NCBI GenBank assembly: GCA_013003325.1
Contig: JABDJU010000294.1
Span: 1 to 11,868, forward strand
DNA length: 11,868 nucleotides
Source of the DNA: Acidimicrobiales bacterium
Lineage (GTDB): Bacteria; Actinomycetota; Acidimicrobiia; Acidimicrobiales; SZUA-35
Reading direction: 5' to 3'
A program made the translations under genes and the position numbers. The notes under the pieces were generated by a model. The model did not search any database and had not been told where the DNA came from. It saw nothing but the letters and a program-made list of their open reading frames with translations. Below, one piece after another: positions 7,674 through 11,868 of the stretch. The number at the start of each line of letters is the position of its first letter. Positions within the stretch are counted from its first letter, which is position 1.

Positions 7674-10618
7674 TGCACACCCATCGAGACGAAACGCACG
7701 TAGTCGTTGTCGGCGGCGGACCCGTCGGGTCTTTGCTCGCCATCCTTCTTGCCCGCAGGGGGCTGAGGGTCACCATCCACGAGTCTCGCCAAGATCCACG
7801 CTCCACACCGGCTTCGGAAGGACGGTCTATCAACCTCACCATCGCGGAACGAGGGTGGTCGGCGTTGGGCAAGGCAGGCGTCGATGCCGCCGTCCGCGAG
7901 ATCACCATCCCACTTTATGGACGCTCGATCCATGGCGATGACAACACGATCCAAGAGCAGCCCTACAACGAACGAGGCGACGCTATCTACTCGACCTCCC
8001 GGGCTGCCCTGTCGATCCTGCTGCTCGAACTGGCTGAACAGACCCCCGGCGTCACAGTTCGCTTCGAGCATCGCTGCGTCGAGCTCGACCTGGAAAACCG
8101 AGAGCTGGTGATCGCGGGCCCCCAAACAACGGAGCGACTCGCGGCGGGCGTGGACTTCGACGTCGTGTTTGGTGCGGATGGCGCCTACTCAACGCTCCGC
8201 CAGGCGCTGCTCGAGGTGCCCGACTTCGAAATGGATTTGCGTTTCTCGCCGATTATGTACCGGGAGATCAAGTTGCCGGCTCCGCCGGACGGCGAACAGA
8301 CCCTCTCGCCGGAGCGGCTGCATCTTTGGCCGCGTGGCGATGGAATGATCGTTGGATTCCCCAACCTCGACCGAAGCCACACCTTGTCGATCTTTTTGCC
8401 GGCAACGGGCCCCGTGTCGTTCGAATCGCTCTCCACGCGCCACCAGGCTCAATCTTTCTTCGAGGAGTCCTGTCCCGACCTTCTGGACGTCGACCCGAAC
8501 CTTGTGCGGAAGTTCTTTCGCAGACCGCCTTCCCTCCTGACCTCGTGCCGTTCTTCTCGTCTGGTTCTTGACGACTGGCTGGCCCTGATCGGCGACGCAG
8601 CTCATGCCATGGTTCCGTTCCTCGGCCAGGGACTGAACGCTGGCTTCGAGGACTGCTCGACCCTGGCCGATCTTGTCGACGGTGGATCCGCCGACTGGGG
8701 GTCGATTCTGCGTCAATACGAGATGTCGCGGCTGCCCAACGGCAACGCCGTCGTGACGATGGCTGAGCAGCACTTCCAAGAGTTGGCGCAGGACGCCCGG
8801 GCGCCGGACTTCATCCTTCGCAAGGCAATCGAGCAGCGAATCCACCAGCTCGCGCCTCACCGGTTCCGACCGGTGTACGACATGGTGGCCTTCGAAGATG
8901 TTCCCTACCTCTCGATCCTCGAGACCAAGGAGACCCAGGACCGTCTCCTCGACCGAATCATGGGTGAGTTAGGAACCGGCGTCCGTCCCGGCGAAGCGCC
9001 GATCGACGGTGTACTCATCACGGCTCTCGACGACTTCGAGATACCGGTCGAGGCCAACGCATCCACCAACACCAACCGGGTGAATCCTCACCCTCGGGGA
9101 TCCGGATCTGACAACGGAGTCGCAGCAATGGAAATGGCAGTCGAGAAGATCCGAACGACGATCGAGGCGGACACCGCACGCGTGACGGCCACAATCCGGT
9201 CGGGGTGGTGGTCCGAGCCTCGCGAGGTCTGGTTCGAACTACCGGTCGACTACGCAGACCTGGAGATCCTCACAGCCGCAGACCCATGGCTGGCCGCGCT
9301 GCTGCTACCGGCCATGCGGCAGCAGGAGGCGTTGCGGGTTGGGGCCCCGCTCTCACCCGAGCTGCTCAATGCCCTCCCGCAGATGGAGGGGATCTATTCC
9401 ACGTGGCAGCCGTGCGCCGCGCCGATCAATGTGCACACTTCGGGAGTCCTGCCTCACCGAGCCGCAGGCGATGCGGTCGGGCTCTTCTTCTCGTGCGGCG
9501 TCGACTCGTGGTACTCGCTGTTGAAGTCCGAAGACCGTCGACTGGTCGGGCGCAGTCCTGAAGTGACCCATCTAGTCACTGTCGCCGGAGTCGACGTCGA
9601 TGTTGATGAGCGCAAGGCGGACATCATCGACGCGGTTGCCCGCAACACCCACCGGGTGGCCGATGAGTTGGGCCTCGGTGCGCTTGCCCTCTCGACCAAT
9701 ATCCGTCAGCTGTACACGAGCATGGGTATTTCCTGGCACTGGGGACAAGCGGGTGCACTCGCCGCCATCTCCCTACTTTTGCAGTCCCGGTTCCGCAAAA
9801 TGATCGTGGCCGCCGGGCCCACAAACGCCAACGTGGCGATGTTTTCCGAAATGGAAGCCGGAGGATGCCACCCGTTGCTCATGCCGCTGTTCTCCACCGG
9901 TCTGTGCGAGATCAGTATCCACGGTGGCGAGGCGTCACGCCTGCAGAAGGTGGGACGGGTGGTCGACTCACAGTTGGCGCTCGACACCCTCCGGATCTGT
10001 TGGGCCAGCCACGAGACCGGCTACAACTGCGGCCGCTGCGCCAAGTGCGTCCGCACGGCGCTGGAGCTCGAGATCGTGGGTGCCCTCGACCGGTGCGCCA
10101 CCCTGCCACATCCGATCGACCCCAAGGTCGTGTCGAAGCTGCGGATCCTCTTCCCGCACGAAATCCTTGTGCTCGAGGAACGGCGGGACCGCCTGGCCGA
10201 GAAGGGTGCCGACCCCGAGATCCTGGCTGCACTTGACGCCGCTATCGAGCGGTCCAAAGACGAAGAAGGCGGTCGAGAGAGAGCTCTCCAAGTCATCGAA
10301 GGGGCGATCGACCCCGACGAGGTCTTCCTCATTCTCGACGAGGACGAGCTGCGGTTCGACCTGGCCCGGACCCATGCCAACGCCCGGCCCTTCACTGAAC
10401 GACAGGGCGTGTTCAACGGCGTGCCGGCCGATGACGACCACGCCCTGGCCGAGCTGGGCGAAGCTCGGCGAGCCGGAGTCCGGAAGTTCGTGATCTGGGA
10501 ATCGGACTTCTGGGCGCTCGACTACTACCCAAGGTTCGCAGAACATCTGGCGGCGGAAGGTCGGCAGATCGCAGCAACACCGGAGGTTCTCGTGTACGAG
10601 TTCGATCGTGCGCGGTGA
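7673..10618 (+). CDS. Kynurenine 3-monooxygenase-like (kmo-like) flavoprotein fused to a PP-loop ATP-pyrophosphatase-like domain and the shared C-terminal module
   Basis: The protein has 981 residues; GGGGAG at 7661-7666 precedes the ATG. Residues 1-~450 are an FAD aromatic hydroxylase: GxGxxG at 14-19, GRSINLT (50-56), GADGAYS (167-173) and GDAAHAMVPFLGQG (307-320). GRSINL, HLWPR, NAGFEDC and MVAFEDVPY single out kynurenine 3-monooxygenase, which hydroxylates L-kynurenine with NADPH and O2. Arg84 and Tyr98 sit where that enzyme binds the substrate carboxylate. Residues ~450-485 are a loose linker. Residues ~490-870 contain LFFSCGVDSWYSLL (SCGVDS 607-612, a PP-loop), STNIR and NCGRCAKC (785-792), matching an uncharacterised PP-loop family. 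Residues ~880-981 repeat the C-terminal module of the GT2 protein. I know of no described protein with this architecture. The junction may hide a lost stop or an indel, in which case this would be two genes. Confidence 0.82.
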   Translation: MHTHRDETHVVVVGGGPVGSLLAILLARRGLRVTIHESRQDPRSTPASEGRSINLTIAERGWSALGKAGVDAAVREITIPLYGRSIHGDDNTIQEQPYNERGDAIYSTSRAALSILLLELAEQTPGVTVRFEHRCVELDLENRELVIAGPQTTERLAAGVDFDVVFGADGAYSTLRQALLEVPDFEMDLRFSPIMYREIKLPAPPDGEQTLSPERLHLWPRGDGMIVGFPNLDRSHTLSIFLPATGPVSFESLSTRHQAQSFFEESCPDLLDVDPNLVRKFFRRPPSLLTSCRSSRLVLDDWLALIGDAAHAMVPFLGQGLNAGFEDCSTLADLVDGGSADWGSILRQYEMSRLPNGNAVVTMAEQHFQELAQDARAPDFILRKAIEQRIHQLAPHRFRPVYDMVAFEDVPYLSILETKETQDRLLDRIMGELGTGVRPGEAPIDGVLITALDDFEIPVEANASTNTNRVNPHPRGSGSDNGVAAMEMAVEKIRTTIEADTARVTATIRSGWWSEPREVWFELPVDYADLEILTAADPWLAALLLPAMRQQEALRVGAPLSPELLNALPQMEGIYSTWQPCAAPINVHTSGVLPHRAAGDAVGLFFSCGVDSWYSLLKSEDRRLVGRSPEVTHLVTVAGVDVDVDERKADIIDAVARNTHRVADELGLGALALSTNIRQLYTSMGISWHWGQAGALAAISLLLQSRFRKMIVAAGPTNANVAMFSEMEAGGCHPLLMPLFSTGLCEISIHGGEASRLQKVGRVVDSQLALDTLRICWASHETGYNCGRCAKCVRTALELEIVGALDRCATLPHPIDPKVVSKLRILFPHEILVLEERRDRLAEKGADPEILAALDAAIERSKDEEGGRERALQVIEGAIDPDEVFLILDEDELRFDLARTHANARPFTERQGVFNGVPADDDHALAELGEARRAGVRKFVIWESDFWALDYYPRFAEHLAAEGRQIAATPEVLVYEFDRAR
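9116..9130 (+). promoter_or_regulatory. Possible internal ribosome-binding site and ATG for the PP-loop half of the fusion
   Basis: GGAG at 9116-9119 lies 8 bases before an in-frame ATG at 9128 (Met486), exactly where the PP-loop half begins. Initiation here would give a separate 496-residue protein from the same frame. TGA triplets occur just upstream in the other two frames (9081 and 9109), as would be expected of a former gene boundary. Whether this site is used is unknown. Confidence 0.35.
10304..10615 (+). other. C-terminal module of the fusion protein, homologous to that of the GT2 protein
   Basis: This domain covers residues ~880-981 and contains VFLILDEDELRF, GVFNGVPADD, ALAELGEARRAGVRKFVIW, Trp947 in FWALDYYPRF, FAEHLAAEG and a terminal VLVYEF strand. 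It matches 3111-3446 block by block. The second Trp of the WW pair in the GT2 copy is Ala here. Function unknown; a shared partner- or substrate-binding role is inferred. Confidence 0.6.
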
Positions 10619-10633
10619 CTGGTCGGTTCGAGG

Positions 10634-10677
10634 AAGGAGATGTTGAAATGGTTGGTGACGTAGGAGGCGGCTCAATG
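10634..10677 (+). promoter_or_regulatory. Two successive Shine-Dalgarno sites with in-frame ATGs before galE
   Basis: AAGGAGA at 10634-10640 serves an ATG at 10648, and AGGAGG at 10662-10667 serves an ATG at 10675; both spacers are 7 bases and both ATGs are in the galE frame. The second is the closer match to the anti-SD sequence. The codons between the ATGs (GTT GGT GAC GTA GGA and so on) end in A or T unusually often for this DNA, which favours 10675. A GTG at 10615, overlapping the previous stop, is a third and weaker option. Confidence 0.55.
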
Positions 10678-11766
10678 CCGCACCCGTTGGAAGGCCGTGA
10701 GGCGCTGACGCTCGCTCGTGTCCTGGTGACAGGCGGGGCAGGGTTCATTGGCTCTCACACGTGTGTGTCGCTCATCGAGGCAGGTTTCGAGCCTGTGATC
10801 GTCGACTCGTTCGCGAACAGCAGCCCCGCCGTGATCGACCGGATTCGGTCGCTCACTGGGTGTGATGTCGAGGCCCATCGCATTGATGTCCGAGACACCG
10901 CTGAACTGTCGAGTGTGCTCGAACGCGGTATCGACGCAGTGATCCACTTTGCCGCCATGAAGGCGGTTGGTGAATCGGTTGGGATTCCACTCGACTACTA
11001 CGACGTCAACGTCGGTGGCACCGTGTCCCTGCTCCGGGCCATGCGAGATGTTGGCGTTCCCCGCTTGGTCTTTTCGAGCTCGTGTTCCATCTTCGGGGCT
11101 GCCGCTGAGCTTCCGATCGACGTGGACGCGCCGGTTGCTCCGACAAATCCCTACGCACAGACCAAGGCCATCTGTGAACAGATCCTGGTCGACTTCATCA
11201 AGGCGGAGGGCATCCGGTCAGCGATGAGCCTGAGGTACTTCAATCCCATCGGGGCCCACCCGACCGGAACGCTCGGGGAGGATCCGCTCGGGATTCCCAA
11301 CAATCTGCTCCCGTACGCAATGCAGGTGGCTGTGGGTCGGCGCGCTCAGCTGTCGGTCTTCGGTGTTGATTACCCCACTTCGGACGGCACGTGTGTCCGT
11401 GACTACATCCACGTCTGCGACGTCGCAGCTGCCCATGTCAGGGCGCTGGACCGAATCTGGGTTCGGAACGGTCACGAGGTCGCAAACCTGGGAACCGGGC
11501 ACGGGACCTCGGTGCTCGAGCTGGTCGACCGAGTTCGCCACATCACCGGGCATGAGGTCCCGGTCGTGCCCGCGGCTCGGAGGCCAGGAGACGTTCCGGC
11601 CCTCGTCGCCGATGCGAGCGTGGCCCAACAGCTGTTGGGGTGGCAGTGTCAATTTGGCCTCGACGACATGATCGAGCACGCGTGGCGGTTTCAGCGCGAG
11701 CATCCCGGCGGGCTCGACGACGACTCGGCGCCGGGTGAAGCCGATACCAGCCGAGTTTCCCGCTAG
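10675..11766 (+). CDS. galE: UDP-glucose 4-epimerase
   Basis: This NAD-dependent short-chain dehydrogenase-type enzyme interconverts UDP-glucose and UDP-galactose in the cytosol. From the chosen start it has 363 residues, a little longer than the usual ~330-340. Family signatures in order: VTGGAGFIGSH (NAD-binding glycine motif), HFAAMKAVGES, SSSCSIFG (catalytic Ser region), NPYAQTK (catalytic Tyr and Lys, YxxxK), RYFNPIGAHPTG, IPNNLLPYAMQVAVGRR, VFGVDYPTSDGTCVRDYIHV and RRPGDVPAL. These fit GalE rather than other extended dehydrogenases, although a related C4-epimerase specificity (UDP-GlcNAc) cannot be excluded. Small deviations are IFG where VYG is usual and a short acidic, Ser-rich tail. 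The gene follows the fusion gene by 56 bases and would supply galactose-type donors to the upstream glycosyltransferases. Confidence 0.93.
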   Translation: MPHPLEGREALTLARVLVTGGAGFIGSHTCVSLIEAGFEPVIVDSFANSSPAVIDRIRSLTGCDVEAHRIDVRDTAELSSVLERGIDAVIHFAAMKAVGESVGIPLDYYDVNVGGTVSLLRAMRDVGVPRLVFSSSCSIFGAAAELPIDVDAPVAPTNPYAQTKAICEQILVDFIKAEGIRSAMSLRYFNPIGAHPTGTLGEDPLGIPNNLLPYAMQVAVGRRAQLSVFGVDYPTSDGTCVRDYIHVCDVAAAHVRALDRIWVRNGHEVANLGTGHGTSVLELVDRVRHITGHEVPVVPAARRPGDVPALVADASVAQQLLGWQCQFGLDDMIEHAWRFQREHPGGLDDDSAPGEADTSRVSR

Positions 11767-11825
11767 GTCGTCCAGGTGTCAGGGTGAGATGATGACGCTA
11801 CCTTTCCGGCGTCAATCGGGGAACC

Positions 11826-11868
11826 ATGAGAAACGATGAATCGAATCCGATGGCGGCAGGGGAAGAGC
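11826..11868 (+). CDS. Possible start of the next gene, cut by the window end
   Basis: An ATG at 11826 opens a frame with no stop to the window edge (14 whole codons, polar residues). GGGGA at 11818-11822 lies only 3 bases upstream, which is closer than ideal. A second ATG at 11836 in another frame is also open (11 codons, rich in Arg). Which of them is real cannot be decided from 43 bases. The preceding 59-base gap (11767-11825) holds no clear terminator or promoter. Confidence 0.25.
   Translation, partial: MRNDESNPMAAGEE

Noticed and set aside
8189..8860. Reverse-strand open frame (223 codons) opposite the KMO-like domain
   Set aside because: No domain signal; it mirrors conserved flavoprotein sequence, including the GDAAHAMVPF block.
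9968..10675. Reverse-strand open frame (235 codons) opposite the end of the fusion gene
   Set aside because: It covers the antisense of the Cys cluster and C-terminal module; no plausible promoter or domain.
11794..11813. Inverted repeat GACGC...GCGTC after galE, considered as a terminator
   Set aside because: Only a 5-base stem with a 10-base loop and no following T run; expected by chance at this GC content.

Overview
This window is dense, GC-rich coding DNA with every supported gene on the + strand. Start codons are ATG and GTG, neighbouring genes overlap by 1 to 4 bases, and Shine-Dalgarno sites are strong. This suits a high-GC actinobacterium; an Acidimicrobiia-like lineage is only my guess. 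I see no RNA gene, mobile element, CRISPR array or clear terminator.

Layout: (1) the 3' part of an ABC exporter, from the left edge to 1059; (2) a GT-B-like glycosyltransferase, 1063-2241; (3) a GT2 glycosyltransferase with an extra C-terminal domain, 2244-3449; (4) a degenerate methyltransferase-like domain fused to a purple-acid-phosphatase-type phosphoesterase, 3446-5260; (5) and (6) two more glycosyltransferases of the same family as gene 2, 5257-6447 and 6444-7673; (7) a 981-residue fusion of a kynurenine-3-monooxygenase-like flavoprotein, a PP-loop ATP-pyrophosphatase-like domain and the same extra C-terminal domain seen in gene 3, 7673-10618; (8) a UDP-glucose 4-epimerase (galE), about 10675-11766. 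A next gene may begin near 11826. Genes 1 to 7 have almost no intergenic DNA and look like one transcription unit; galE follows after a short gap.

Taken together, this looks like a glycoconjugate assembly and export operon. GalE would supply UDP-galactose-type donors, four glycosyltransferases would build the glycan, and the ABC exporter would move it or its lipid-linked form across the membrane. Genes 4 and 7 are the unusual part. One is a phosphatase with no visible signal peptide, tied to a methyltransferase-like domain. The other is a tryptophan-catabolism-type hydroxylase tied to an adenylating-type domain. This raises the possibility that the product carries an aromatic (kynurenine-like) decoration. 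That is inference from gene content, not something the sequence proves.

Two cautions apply. The junction inside gene 7 (about 9050-9130) looks like a former gene boundary and could reflect a base-level error. The product chemistry cannot be read from sequence alone.
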